A DNA stretch of 64,000 nucleotides from Chlorops oryzae (taxonomy: Eukaryota; Arthropoda; Insecta; Diptera; Chloropidae). Position numbers and translations under genes: made by a program. The notes under the pieces were generated by a model. It did not search any database. It worked only from the letters and a program-made list of their open reading frames with translations, and was not told the origin of the DNA. Positions 10,086 through 22,275 of the stretch are shown piece by piece. Within the stretch, counting starts at the first letter, position 1. Each line of letters starts with the position of its first letter. Where the stretch lies: positions 17,964,724-18,028,723 of the forward strand of contig CM035806.1 in assembly GCA_020466095.1 (NCBI GenBank), in the 5' to 3' direction.

Positions 10086-10404
10086 GCAAATCAAAAAGGA
10101 CATTATATAATGTTGTGTAACAAAAAGGTTTAAAAAAACAAAAAAGGCAAAATAAACAAAATAAAAAAAAATTTTTTTTTCATTTTTCATATCAAAATAA
10201 ATATAAAAAAAAAGAACTCACCCTCATTTAAGGCCATATGGACCCACCCACAACCGACCCTAAAAGCTTTGAAAATGGACCGGTTGTTTTTCAATGACAG
10301 CGCTGTGGAAAAACGGGTGAGTTGAACGTATGAAAACGCGACCGGTCCTCACCTCTTTTGGACCGACCCCGGGTCGACCCGGGGTGGGTCCCAATTACTG
10401 AAGG

Positions 10405-11087
10405 GAGACTTTTCAAATATCCATGTATGCGTTAAAATTTTGTTCGTGACCCCATTTCATTACGATCTTCTATTGGAACAGTTTGAAGTGGAAATACTTG
10501 CCATTTCGATATTCTTCAAAAAAGCACAGAAATTCCACTCCATCTAATTTCACATACGAATGTACATATGTATGGCTGCATGTTAGCATATATGCTTTTT
10601 AAGTGAAATAAAGTGCATTTAATTGCGATCTCGACACTTGAAACAAAACGCATTTGATATGACATTCGAAGAACTTTTGCACTCCATAAGGAAATCATGA
10701 CGGTCCATCACAGGCACTGAACGATCGTGCATTTTTCACAGTGCTTATATACGGGGAATACTGTACATATGTATTACAATCAGGGGGAGATGGCGATGCA
10801 ATTTGCGGCATTCGTTCAAAAACTTTTACGTTCGAACTCAAAGTTGACAGCGCTAATTGATTTCGCTCGTTAATCGTTATTGAAGGAAATAATCGAAACG
10901 GTATTTTGTTTCAATAAAAGCAATAAAATCAAACGAGACAGGAATCATAAAAATATTTGATGCACATATACGCACACAGAGGCACAAATGTATGTAACAA
11001 AGAATGTACCCAGTAGAAAATGTCATGTGAAAATCCTCCAAGAATTCTGAATGAAAATGGGGTGCCGCACCGAATGACCTTCTAAGA
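10405..11087. other. intergenic, no gene seen
   Basis: Mixed-composition non-coding DNA. I found no frame, RNA gene or terminal repeats that I can support. Confidence 0.5.
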
Positions 11088-11420
11088 GGGGACGTCCATT
11101 AATTACGTAAAGTGGTCTGTCCACATTCGAGCATGCTCATGCGAGCGGCTCGGCTCGATGCAATGTTCGATCGTTAGTGTTGAAGTTTGGCGAGCCAATT
11201 CGTCAACCAACATCGTCACTTACGATCGAGCATTGCATCGATCCAAGCCGCTCGCATGATCATGCTCGAATGTAGATGGGCCACTTAAGCAGAAAGGGGG
11301 GAAGAAGGGGGTTCGAAAATTCTAATGCTCGCTTAGATCGGAATATGATTTATCCTTAAATATGCTTGGGGGATGTCAAAAATAGTCAAAATCTCCCGTA
11401 CGTAATTAATGGACAGCCCC
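11088..11420. mobile_element. GGGGCTGTCC-family TIR element, copy 1
   Basis: The left end GGGGACGTCCATTAATTACG and the right end GTAATTAATGGACAGCCCC are imperfect inverses, with TAA to the right. The intact relative is at 54771-55251. A second palindromic element (11110-11286) has inserted next to the left terminus. Confidence 0.7.
11110..11286. mobile_element. nested palindromic MITE
   Basis: AAGTGGTCTGTCCACATTCG at the left is mirrored by CGAATGTAGATGGGCCACTT at the right, and the fold continues through GCATGCTCATGCGAGCGGCT to near the centre. It is about 177 bp, nearly all hairpin. Confidence 0.75.
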
Positions 11421-11510
11421 TAAAGGATTCGGGCGTTAAATTATCCGTTCAAGTTTCATTATGTTTCACTTGGGGCAAGAGCCGCATAACTGTTCACGAT
11501 TTACTTCGGT

Positions 11511-11970
11511 CAAAGAGGGAGGAGGGGGAGGAGGAAGATAGAGTTAGATAGGGTTAGAGAGAAGAGGGAGAGAGAGAAGAGAGAGAGAAAGAAATGAGAA
11601 TGAGAGAGAAGAGAAGAGAAGAGAGAGAAAGAGAAGAAGAGAGAGAAGAGAGAGAAGAGAGGAAAGAGAGAGGAGAGAGAGAGAGAGAAGAGAGTAGAAG
11701 AGAGAGAGAAGAGAGAGAGAAGAGAGAGAAGAGAGAGAAGAGAGAGAAGAGAGAGAAGAGAGAGAGAAGAGATATGACAGAGAGAGAGAGAGAGTGGTGA
11801 GAGAGAGGAGAGAGAGGAGAGAGAGGAGAGAGAGGAGAGAGGATAGAGAGAGCGGTGAGAAAGAAAGAGAAAAAGGAGATAGGAGAAAGAGAGCGGAGAG
11901 AGAGAGAGGAGACGAGGGAGAAAGAGGAGAAAAGTAGAGAGGAGAGGAAGGAGCGAGAGAGCGAGAAAGT
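11511..11970. repeat. GA-rich microsatellite
   Basis: About 460 bp of plus-strand purine, mainly irregular AGAGAGAAG and GAGAGAGGA units. Long minus-strand Leu/Ser/Phe frames and the plus-strand Arg/Glu frame are products of the repeat and are not annotated as genes. Confidence 0.93.
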
Positions 11971-12617
11971 GATTGGCGATGCTGTCGAATTCTTCAATAT
12001 TTGACAAAAATTCAACATTGTCGAATTCGGTGTCCATAGTCTTTCCGGACTCTCATCTTGCATTGAGCAAGTTTTTCATATAGAGACTTTAATTACGTAG
12101 CATCTGAACGAAAAAAAAACAGGCTGAAGCAAACGCCTCTTAAGAGTCTCGCTCGAGTCAAACCAAGCTGCGCCTGATAACCTCACACTCAACCGCTGAG
12201 CATTTCGCCCTGGTGTCCAATCTTAAAGGCTTAAGAACTCATCGCCCATCGCCGACAAAATGTTCTGCTGGGATAGACCTGTATGTACATACATACATAA
12301 GTATTTATTATACTGTAAAATTGAACAGAAAATTTTGTTCTAGAGGTTTCTGCTTCCGTTAGATATAATTGTTTTTATTGTTCCTGCATTCTTGCAGCGC
12401 CAATATTTTATGGCGCCAGGGGGAAAAATATTCCACAGAAGCTGCTAAAGCATTTTAAACGGCTAAACAGACGAAAAAGTTACTAATTATCATATATAAG
12501 CTATGTACTTGAAAGCGGAAATCCCTTCGAAAAGGCTCTAAGTTTTTGCTGACCGAAAGACCCCATCATTGGCATGCATGTTTTTTTCTTCGCTAATATA
12601 TTTACATTGGAATTTTT
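11971..12617. other. intergenic, no gene seen
   Basis: Unique-looking non-coding sequence with a short ACAT-type repeat near 12285. Nothing further can be supported. Confidence 0.45.
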
Positions 12618-12960
12618 ATACCCAGCGTAGGCAGGGTATATTAGTTTTGTGCGGATCTTGTAACAGCTCCAACTATGCTCCTTAGATATAAACAAATAAA
12701 TATGTATATATATTCTTGATCAGGATCGAAAACTGACTCGATTAAGATATGTTCGTCTATCCGTCCGTTTGGGGTTAGATCTCCTTCGAAACGGCGGGAC
12801 CAATCGCATCAAAATTCGGCAGACGGTATGATCTTAAGTAAAAAAAATAGGCGATATCAGCTCATCATTTCCGAAGTAAAATGCGTAGAAGCCTCGAATT
12901 CGAAACATAGATTGACCAAGACGAATGAAAAGTGTTGAAAAAATTTTATGTGGTCCGCCC
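12618..12960 (+). repeat. diverged copy of a dispersed repeat starting TATACCC
   Basis: ATACCCAGCGTAGGCAGGGT forms the start hairpin, followed by TATATTAGTTTTGTGCGGAT, then TTCTTGATCAGGATCG and TATCCGTCCGTTT. The layout (start hairpin, TTTGTG, GTCTGTCC-type block) resembles 21429-22275, although the sequence is only distantly similar. Confidence 0.4.
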
Positions 12961-12997
12961 ATTGCAAAGCCCACACACATTTATTTTGTGTAACTTC

Positions 12998-13389
12998 CCT
13001 GCAGTAATACGCACTGACCCAAGTGTAGCCTTCGGTCAGTCCTGCATGTTACCAGTACTAGTCCCCCCATAATTCCACTTCTAATGTATTCAACTGACCT
13101 TTTTAACATGGGCCTGTCATTGGAGAGGGACTAGTCCGCAAAACGGCTGACCATAGGTAAGTTTTTTTTGGGTCAATTATCGTAATTTTGTCCGGTTTTA
13201 GGATAGCCAAATAAGGAAAACAAAATACCAATTAAGTGTAATTTACAGACTACCCGTAAACCAACCCGTTTATTACCGACTTCCGGCTAGCCGAAATTAG
13301 TGGAGGGAACTGCCATTATATAACCGGTTGGACTTGGACCGGTCAAAGGCCAGTCCTTGTTTCGAAATTGACCGGCTCATTACTGCAGG
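12998..13389. mobile_element. CCTGCAGTAAT-end MITE, copy 1
   Basis: Ends CCTGCAGTAAT and ATTACTGCAGG; subterminal GGCTGACC / GGACCGGTCAAAGGCCAGTC blocks. Internally collinear with 38289-38706, including AATTCCACTTCTAATGTATT and AACCAACCC..TTTATTACCGAC. No target duplication is clear in this copy. Confidence 0.8.
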
Positions 13390-14658
13390 TTTGCGTACGG
13401 AAAGGAAAAAAACAGTGCGTCAATATTGTCGGGACACTGGGTATATCGAAGTCGAGCTTGACTGACCTTAGCTCTCTTATTTGTTTTATGTTGTTCTTGT
13501 TATTACAATTTTTTTTTTTTTTTTTGTATGTGAATAGTGCATCTGTACATATCGTTATCTTCAGTTAGTGTGATGATCAGTGTCAAGTTTGACGTACGAT
13601 GTTTCGTCCATTTGGATAGATCAGTTGGACTGGGGGCCGTATGAGTTGCAGTTGAGTGGCCACTCGAAATGACGCTGGCCAGCTTCTTTGCGGCGTTCTT
13701 TCGTTTCACGCTTGCTCGATTTAGTTCTTTCTTTAATATTATTTTTTGTTCTTCTTTATACAATGTTCGTTTTACCTTCTTCGCCGATCATAATTCTTTT
13801 ACGAACAATGGACGCATTTCCCCCCCCATTTTTTGTTTTTGAGGAGGGAAAATTGTATAGGAAATTCAAATGTGTTTGCTTTGGCGGTTATATATCAATC
13901 TAGACGTAATCTGAGAAAAGAATAATATTTATTTGTTTATATACGTATTTTATTATTTACATAATTTTGATAGGTACATAGATACTTATTTATTTGTTTA
14001 TTTCATTTCAGAATTAAAATCTTTATAACATCGCTTGAGATAGCCCCTTTACATGTGTCAATAACCATTTCTGGCTGCGTAAAACAGTGAGAGCTCCAGT
14101 ATTGGTACCCTTTCATTGCCGGACATTATTCCGAAAAGCTCTGCTCCCAAAAAAAAGGTATGTACCTGCCGTTTATACTTCAGTTGGTTATGTATATTTT
14201 ATAATATAATAAGTATATTTTTATGATATTATGAATAGAAACTATTAAGACCACGAGGAAATTTGATTGAGCCAATGTTAGTTGGTCTGTGCGTCCAATA
14301 AGTTCTAAATAGGGTAAAAATTTTCAGAGTGAACTTGGTCGGAATAATCTTAGGAGTCAGCACTATAGTACGGAGTTGTTTAAACTGTTATAAAGTCCAC
14401 CCGACAAACTCTGTGTCTAGAGTGTATTGCGTTTGTGCCGCACTGTTGCCGCTTTAGGAGAATCTCCACTAAATTATAAGGCATTTATGATCTTTGGCGG
14501 AGTCTTAGGGCAGAAAAAAGGTAAGGGAAAACTGTATGGGGCCTAAGGAGATAAAGATTTAGTTATAAGAGAATTGAAAAACTTAATTTTCGGGAATTTT
14601 GGCCTTGTCTTGAGACATTCGGGGGAATATTCCCCTAAAAATCTGGCAACAATGTCTA
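13390..14658. other. intergenic, no gene seen
   Basis: AT-rich non-coding DNA. A fragment at about 14398-14440 (ACCCGACAAACTCTGTGTCT) belongs to the dispersed TACCCGACACACTC repeat. No other feature can be supported. Confidence 0.5.
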
Positions 14659-16833
14659 TGCGCACTAGGGCTGCTCTTAACTGTATGGAGAAATTTTGTA
14701 GCGAGTTTCTGATCGGTCTCAGGGTCCAGAAGTGTTCCATTAGACATGGAGGAGAAACGTGAGAAATTTGGAGGCAATCGGATAACGGGAACCCGTGGCA
14801 GTTTTCAATTGAAGTTTGCGAAATTGGCAAAAATAGAGAGGAAACGGCCCTTAACTCCCCACAAGGCGCCCCTACGGATATATAACGTATGGCCAACCCC
14901 CATTATTTTTTTACTCCGAACATTTTTTCTAAACAAACCTACCCCCTATCTCCCCTCCTTAAGGGGGCTCCCATACAAAAATAATTTTTTTAAAACTTTT
15001 CCCCCCATCTTCCTAACTAGCCCCAGAGTGCTCCTAGAGGAGTCAAATGTATGACCGACCCCCATTAACTTTGTCTTCCTAACATTTTCTCCAAACATAC
15101 TTAACCTCTATCTCCCCTCCTTAAGGGGGCTCCCATATAAAACTACCTTAATTTGAGCAAAAATTCATACAAAATGGCCGTCACTACAGTCAAACCCCTC
15201 CTAGGGGGCTGATATATATGACCGACCCCCATTATTTTTTTACCCCAAACATTTTCTTCAAACATACCTACCCTCTATCTCCCCTCGTTAGGGGGGTCCC
15301 AATACAAAATTAGGCTTCAATTAAAGAAAAATGCCTCACGAACTTCAATATATAATATAGATGCCGTAGGAACAAGAAAGAGCATGTTCAGCATGCATAT
15401 TCGAAAAATTTACAAAATTACCTTTTAAACGAGCCTAATATGAAGAATATTGGATTAGTTTTTGGTGTGTTTTAATAATATGATATATTTTATTACCTTT
15501 TTTTTTAAACTGAATTTTGGGTTCCATCCCCTAACTGGCCAAATAATGACCCTAGTAGAAAAAAAAATATATTTTCGAGTCAAATGCCGCAAACCTCAAT
15601 CTATGACGAGTTTTTTGAGACTATAACCATTAAAATCGGTTAGTAGTTTCTATTCATAAAATTAATTCAAAACAAATATTTTTTGAAACGCATTATTCAC
15701 TGTTTTTTACGTTCGTTTCTTGAGTCTTTGCATGCGTACAGACCGAGAGAGCCATGCGTACAGACCGAGAGAGACATGCGAAGACCTAAGAAACGAACGT
15801 GAAAACAGTGAATAATGCGTTTCAAAAAATATTTGTTTTGAATTAATTTTATGAGTAGAAACCACTAACCGATTTTAGTGGTTATAGTCTCAAAAAAGTC
15901 GTCATAGATTGAGGTTTGCGGCATTTGACTCGAACATTTATTTTTTTGTACTAGGGTCATTATTTGGCCAGTTAGGGGATGGAACCCAAAATTCAGTTTT
16001 AAAAAAAGGTAATAATTATAACATATTATTATAACATACCAAAAACGAATCCAATATTCTTCGTATTAGGCTGGTTTAAAGGGTAATTTTGTAAATTTTT
16101 CGAATATGCATGCTGAACATGCTCTTTCTTGTTCCTACGGCATCTATATTATAGATTGAAGTTCGTGAGGCATTTTTCTTTAATTTAAGCCTAATTTTGT
16201 ATGGGGACCCCCCTAACGAGGGGAGATAGAGGGTAGGTATGTTTGAAGAAAATGTTTGGGGTAAAAAAATAATGGGGGTCGGTCATATATATCAGCCCCC
16301 TAGGAGGGGTTTGACTGTAGTGACGGCCATTTTGTATGAATTTTTGCTCAAATTAAGGTAGTTTTATATGGGAGCCCCCTTAAGGGGGGGAGATAGAGGT
16401 TAAGTATGTTGGGAGAAAATGTTAGGGGGACAAAGTTAATGGGGGTCGGTCATACATTTGACTCCTCTAGGAGCACTCTGGGGCTAGTTAGGAAGATGGG
16501 GGGAAAAGTTTTTAAAAAATTATTTTTGTATGGGAGCCCCCTTAAGGAGGGGAGATAGGGGGTAAGTTTGTTCAGAAAAAATGTTCGGAGTAAAAAAATA
16601 ATGGGGGTTGGCCATATGTTATATATCCGTAGGGGCGCCTTGTGGGGAGTTAAGGGCCGTTTCCTCTCTATTTTTGCCAATTTCCCAAACTTCAATTGAA
16701 AATTGCCACGGGTTCCCGTTATCCGATTGCTTCCAAATTTCTCACGTTTCTCCTCCATGTCCAATGGAACACTTCTGGACCCTGAGACCGATTGAAATTC
16801 CATTTCGGGAATTAAGAGCAGCCCTAATGCGCA
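14659..16833. mobile_element. 2.2-kb foldback element with arms of about 1.07 kb
   Basis: TGCGCACTAGGGCTGCTCTT at 14659 is mirrored at 16833, and the two arms match with few differences down to a short spacer near 15738-15773. The spacer holds two copies of CATGCGTACAGACCGAGAG. Each arm contains three related units with CTCCCCTCCTTAAGGGGGCT and GACCGACCCCCATTA. Frames of about 100-130 residues appear in both arms only because the arms share sequence. The right arm runs almost directly into a GA tract. Confidence 0.9.
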
Positions 16834-16856
16834 CGCGTGTACCACGCACAGCCGGT

Positions 16857-16878
16857 CGAGAGAAAGGGGGAGAGAGAT

Positions 16879-16926
<48 letters not shown>

Positions 16927-17380
16927 AGAGAGAGATATAGAAAGAGAGAGAGAGAGATAGAGAAAGAGAGAGGGAGAGAGAGATAGAGAAAGAGAGAGAT
17001 AGAGAGAAAGAAAGAAAGAGAGAGAGATAGATAGAGAAAGAAAGAAAGAGAGAGAGAAATAGAAAGAGCGAGAAGGAGAGAGAAAGAGAGAGAAAGAGAG
17101 AGAAAGAGAGAGAAAGAGAGAGAAAGAGAGAGAAAGAGAGAGAAAGAGAGAGAAGAAGAGAGAGAGAATAGAGAGAGAAAGAGAGAGGAAAAGAGAGAGA
17201 AAAGAGAGAGAAAGAGAGAGAAAGAGAGAGAAAGAGAGAGAAAGAGAGAGAAAGAGAGAGAAAGAGAAGAGAGAGAAAAGAGAGAGAAAGAGAGAGAAAG
17301 AGAGAGAGAAAGAGAGAGAAAGAGAGAGAAAGAGAGAGAAAGAGAGAGAAAGAGAGAGAAAGAGAGAGAAAGAGAGAGAT
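16857..17380. repeat. GA-rich microsatellite
   Basis: About 520 bp of plus-strand purine, largely (GAGAGAAA)n with a few GATA interruptions near 16876-17030. It adjoins the foldback element on its left. Confidence 0.95.
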
Positions 17381-17840
17381 TATACAAAATCCATTGTATG
17401 TAGAGAAATGATCAGCCTCGACAGAAGAACCAATTTAACCGTCTGTATACAATCTTCTTATCGAAGGAGTTATGTTTTGTATGTATATTGAAGAAATTGT
17501 GCGTATTGGATGGGGACCTCCAGCAGTGGCGGAGTGGCGAAAAGGCAACATAGCCAGCTGCCTAGGTCGGAAAATTTTCACCATCGATGCATAAGTAAAA
17601 GAAAATGCGAAAATTAGGCTGCTGTCTGAGGCGGCTCAATTGCAACTGCCTAGGACATCAAATTGTCTTAATCTTCCCGTGACCTCCAGTCCTGGGATCT
17701 GTTATGAAATTCTCAAAATCTGCTACGAAGTTCGATTTTTCGAATTTTATAATGAAATTGACTTGGGCGTCCGATTGGGCTTACAAAAATTGTGAGAATT
17801 GGGTGTGGAAAAAGGACGGAATTATTAATTCAATGGGTTG
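17381..17840 (+). repeat. fragment of the TACCCGACACACTC dispersed repeat
   Basis: Contains TACAAAATCC, GAAATGATCAGCCTCGACAG, GTCTGTATACAATCTTCTTA, TCGAAGGAGTT and GGGACCTCC in the same order as 21429-22275. The 5' end has been replaced by the GA tract. Confidence 0.6.
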
Positions 17841-20800
17841 AAGAAAAATTCGGGAAATGAGGCTTCTCTCATGGTCTTTAATATCTCTATTTGAAAACTA
17901 TTTTTTTCGAGAAATTGGCTTAGGATGCGTGTTCCAACTTCCTCTTCCACTCGTGTCAGGTGCTGCTTCATTTTTCGGCCATCTCTTCCTAGAAAATATC
18001 TGCCTTAAACGGATATCAAATGAAAAATGCTTCTTTGAATGCGAACCCATTTGAACGTAATTTATTCATATTTAACGTCCTAAAACGATTATCATACCAT
18101 TAAAAAAAAAAAAAAAAAACAAACTAAATTCAAAAAATATAAATAAAAAATCTCCATCTAAATGAACTCAAAACTATTAAAAATACAAGTTAATTGCGAA
18201 TTAATATTATAGCTATAGCCATCAAGGGTCTTTAAACTCAATGTAAACAAATGACACCACACCACTGTAAGAGGTCTCAACGAACCTCACCAGACAATGA
18301 TGACACTTCAGTAAAGAAAAACAAAAAAAAAAAGAAAGGAAAAAAAGAAATAAAGAATATACGAGCAGTGAGTGCATAATTGGCGATATATCACGATCAC
18401 CTACCGTTTGTCATACATAAGCACATTCTTGCCGAAGCGCTCCGAATGTAACGCGCTATCGTCAAATGCACAGAGCCTTTTCTGCCTGCTCCAAAGCTAG
18501 AATTCCAATTCGGAATTCACTTTGACTCTGCCGATCGGCGATGTGCGATGTACGATGTACGATGTGCGGTCGTATGGTAATACCAATTCATCTGTTCATG
18601 CATTCGCTTACTCATTGCTGGGTTAAACAATTTTCCAGCTGTGATTTTTCTTTCATTCGCGCACGAGCCATCGAAGTGCTTTCAAGCGTTTTGCGGAAAA
18701 CTCCGAACGCCATTCAGTGTTGCTGCATCGAATTGAATTTCCCGCACACAGCGCTCATCAGTATCGCGCGTGCGTAGAGTCAACTAGTGTGCTGTTCGTC
18801 CATAAGAATTAATTCGAAATATTCGATTAAAATAATGAAGTTTTTAATTGATAAAAAATCCAATTGATCTACTCTGTCATCGTTCGGTTTCTTATTTTTT
18901 TTTTATATATATTTATTTATTTATTTATATTTTTTTTGTTATCCGTCACGGATGAGGAGGATAAATCTACACAAGCAACAAGAGAAAAATTTTATTTTTT
19001 GAAAAATTCAAATTGTTCAACGAAGGAAAAAAATTGGTAATTGTCGCGCATGAAATAAGCATATTGAATAGATAAAATCACTTAATGATTTTGCCACCAA
19101 AACGCGTGGAAACGATGTGAGCGTGTTCTATATTTTTAAAATTGAAATTGTGGCCGAAAAAAAGCAAAAAAAAAATTAAACAAATGAATGGGAAATCTCA
19201 AGTGCGTTCTTGTGTTAATGTCAACAATCTTTTTCGTTCATACCTACTTACAATAAAATTGTCAAAAAATTGATATTGGAAAATATTTTTGTTTTCGTTT
19301 CAAAAATACTCAAAGAATTTTATTCGATTCATAAAGTATTCAGCAATGACTTTATATATATTTTTTTTTTTAAGTAAATGCGGTAGTTCTCTTCTCCGTA
19401 GCATCGTCCTTGGCGACTCCAAAGACTAGAAATTTTCCGCATGCGATAGATGGGACAATACAGTTCAAATTTAGGAGGTTACAGGATATTTTTGTTTCCG
19501 TGTAGGCGTGTCCATCACATACAGCATTACCTTTTATCATGTATTTAATGAATCGCTTATCCGATGGAAGGACAATCTCTCGTATGCATAAAAATGAGCT
19601 GAATCTTTGACTTGAGTCAATCGAAATAATTTGCTCTAATTTGAAATTCATGGGCCAATTATTCTTCTTGCATATCAAAATCAATCAATTGTTCAAAAAT
19701 TCGAGAAAGTCAGACCTCATCTTTATGAATAGGAACCAATATTTTAAAGCCAAATATATTACGAAATGTTTTCATAAGAAAAAAAAAAAAAAAACACTTG
19801 CAAAAAAAAGGCCATTTTAGACAGTTCTAGGGTGTACAAGGAATGATTGAAAGTCCGGTGAACTCTCCCAAACTCAAATACACTATAGCTCGAACGTTTA
19901 GAAACATGAAACCTCTTTTTTCCATTGCATATTCGAGAACTAACACGAAACTTAATAACTCTAAAGTCCGAACAAAATATTCAGTGGCTTTTCATGAAAA
20001 CCCGTTGGAAACTTCCTTTTTTTCAATTCCTTTTGGGGGCTTTCTCCAACTCTGTCATAAATGAAAAACTTCATACAAAAAAAAAAAAAAAAAAAAAAGC
20101 TTCAGAAATGAATCAGAAATTTTCTAAAGTGTGTTTTTATATGAAGTTTTTCATTTCTGACAGAACTGGAGAAAGCCCCTTAGGCCCAAATTACAATGAC
20201 GCGTCGGCAGTGGCAGTTTTCGAAATTTTTGAGAACACTGTTTGATATGAAACAAATTACAAAACATATTATATGCCTGCCACACGTAGATCGAAATTGC
20301 TAAATTTCAAAAAATTTTTCTTCTTCTGTAGAAATAATACATTTTTTTTCGAGCTTAAGGTAAAAAAAAAAATTCCAAAAAAATTTTGACAATTTGACGA
20401 ATTGCAGCAATTTCGAAATTTTTGAAACATTCGTTCTGTATGAACATATTACACTTTTTATTATATGCCATCAAACAGATTGAAATTGCTACAATTTCAA
20501 GAAATGACACTTGTAGTTTGGGCTTTAGTCATAAATTAAACAATTTTACTTAATGATTTGACAATTCATAAGGTCTTCTAAAATCCCCTTTAAATTGATC
20601 TCCTACTAAAATGAGTGTTTTAGCTCGAAAAATAGTCACTTAAGCTGGGTATAGATTTAAAAGGGGATTTTAGAAGACCTTATGAATTGCCTAAATATAA
20701 CATATTCGATTTTAGTAGAACGTAGTGTTGGTTTTAAAGGCATAATTTGATTTAAAAAAAAAGCACTCAACTTTTGAGAATTCATACAATTCGTTAACTT

Positions 20801-21428
20801 GAACAGCAATGGTTTTGATTAGTTTGAGCTTTCGAGAGTTCTATTTGACTACAATTAAAACTAGTAAGATCCGTACATAGTAAAGTTTCTGTAAGAAGAA
20901 CATCCATTACTTGAACGGACTCGAACGGTTTTGAGTGTTACATATGGGCATTTCCAAACGGACGCGACACTTAAATGAGCAATTTTAAGTCCCGACTTCA
21001 AGTATGCGGTAAATAGTACTTTTGCTTCTCAATACTTTCGTGCAGCTTATGCGGAATTTTATATTTTTTCAAAGTTTCTATGCAGTCCCAAATGGCAATC
21101 AGCTATATACGGACGCGACAAAAAGTTGACTTTTTTCTGGAAATGCCCATATATAAAATTCTTTAAATTCCAGTCTGCATAATTCGAATAATTTCTTTGG
21201 TTTTACTATATTTACATTTTTGGAATGTATTTCCTTTAAGATAGGGGAAAATTCTTCGCACATACACATAGTCAGACCAAAAACAAAAAAAAAAACCCCC
21301 AAAGTAAAAGTTAAAAGAAAGAGATAGACAAAAGAAATTTGCTCATCCAATAAACTACCAAATTACTTAAATGTAGCTTGCGGCGAAAATCTTAAGCAAG
21401 AAGCCTTAGTTTTTAGTTATTCACTTTT
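17841..21428. other. intergenic; scattered MITE fragments, no gene seen
   Basis: Mostly AT-rich. A partial copy of the ATATGCCTGCCACACG hairpin MITE begins at about 20273. A 128-bp element with ends CAATTCATAAGGTCTTCTAA lies at 20562-20689. Poly-A runs occur at 18100, 19780 and 20080. The stretch could hold untranslated 5' exons of the downstream ADAMTS gene, but none can be proved from sequence. Confidence 0.5.
20562..20689. mobile_element. 128-bp TIR MITE
   Basis: The left end CAATTCATAAGGTCTTCTAA is inverted at the right end (about 30 bp). Relatives occur at about 51738-51863 and 56995-57052, sharing GGGGATAAATT and TTTTAGAAG blocks. Confidence 0.65.
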
Positions 21429-22275
21429 TATACCCGACACACTCTGTGTCGAGGGTATATTGCGTTTGTGTGGTTGTGTGTAACACCCAGAACTAGTCGA
21501 GATAGATCATACAAAATATTGTAGAAATGATCAGCGTCACCAGGAGATTCGATTTGGACATGTCCGTCTGTCTGTCTGTCTGTCTGTCGTCTGTCTGTAT
21601 ACAGTTATCTTATCGAAGGAGTTGAGCAAAATTTGGTATGCGTGCTCACGGTGACATGAGTAAAGAGAATGGACCCGATCGGACCATTTTTAGGGGTACC
21701 TCCAGTACTAGGGTCTGTTACGAATATCACAAAAACTGCTCTAAAATTGAATTTTTTCAACATATTTTGATGAAATTTGATATTTGAACATTTTTCAAGG
21801 CAAGTAATATGATTTCAAAAAATTGTAAAAGTGGGCGTGGCAGAAGGGCGTTTTTCGAAAATTGTCTCCGACACCCGAAATTCAAATGGGACTTAAAATT
21901 TAGCACTTACTTATGCTTCCTTTGTAGCCATAACGATCCTGCCCAAAAATTTTCTTGATCGGTCCATTATTAAGGGTACCTCCAGTACTAGGGTCTGTCA
22001 CAAAACTCCAGAATTGCCCTAAAAACGGACTTTTTCGAAATATTTCGATGAAACTTAGAATTTGAACGTATATTTAAGCCTCCAATTAGAATTCAAAAGA
22101 ATTGGAAAATTGGGCGTGGCAAAAGGGCGGTTTTCATAAAGAAATTTGACAAAAGTCGGTATATGGGGCCCCCAATGGTCTTAAACACCTCTTGATATTA
22201 AAAATTATTTGAACATGTGTGTCTGTGTCGGGTATTTTATTGTCAGGCTCGCCTGACTATAACACCCTTATTTGT
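21429..22275 (+). repeat. near full-length dispersed repeat (TACCCGACACACTC family)
   Basis: Starts TATACCCGACACACTCTGTG with an immediate hairpin to GTCGAGGGTATA, then TTGCGTTTGTG, a (GTCT)n run near 21570, two GGGTACCTCCAGTACTAGGG blocks, GGGCGTGG blocks, and ends TCGGGTATTTTATTGTCAGG followed by a CGCCTGA hairpin. Related segments are at 14398, 17381, 23960, 36490 (minus) and 38209. No coding frame; class unknown. Confidence 0.7.

Larger units (their letters stand above)
9496..10404. mobile_element. 909-bp element of the CCTGCAGTAAT-end family
   Basis: Left end CCCTGCAGTAATGAA and right end ATTACTGAAGGG match the termini of 12998-13389 and 38289-38706. Subterminal regions are GC-rich with GGACCGGACC / GGGTGAGTCC motifs facing each other. 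The interior holds two tRNA-like modules. No transposase frame. Confidence 0.6.

Noticed and set aside
11510..12063. Minus-strand Leu/Ser-rich frames of 169 and 175 codons
   Set aside because: Low-complexity translation of a GA tract.
14746..16845. Similar open frames of 102 and 131 codons beginning MEEKREKFG in the two foldback arms
   Set aside because: Their similarity is explained by arm identity; composition and lack of any family resemblance do not support coding.
16824..17387. Minus-strand frame of 187 codons, Ser/Leu/Phe only
   Set aside because: Microsatellite translation.
18541..18777. 78-codon Cys-rich frame
   Set aside because: No domain, no homologous feature and no splice context; may be 5' UTR of the ADAMTS gene, but this cannot be shown.
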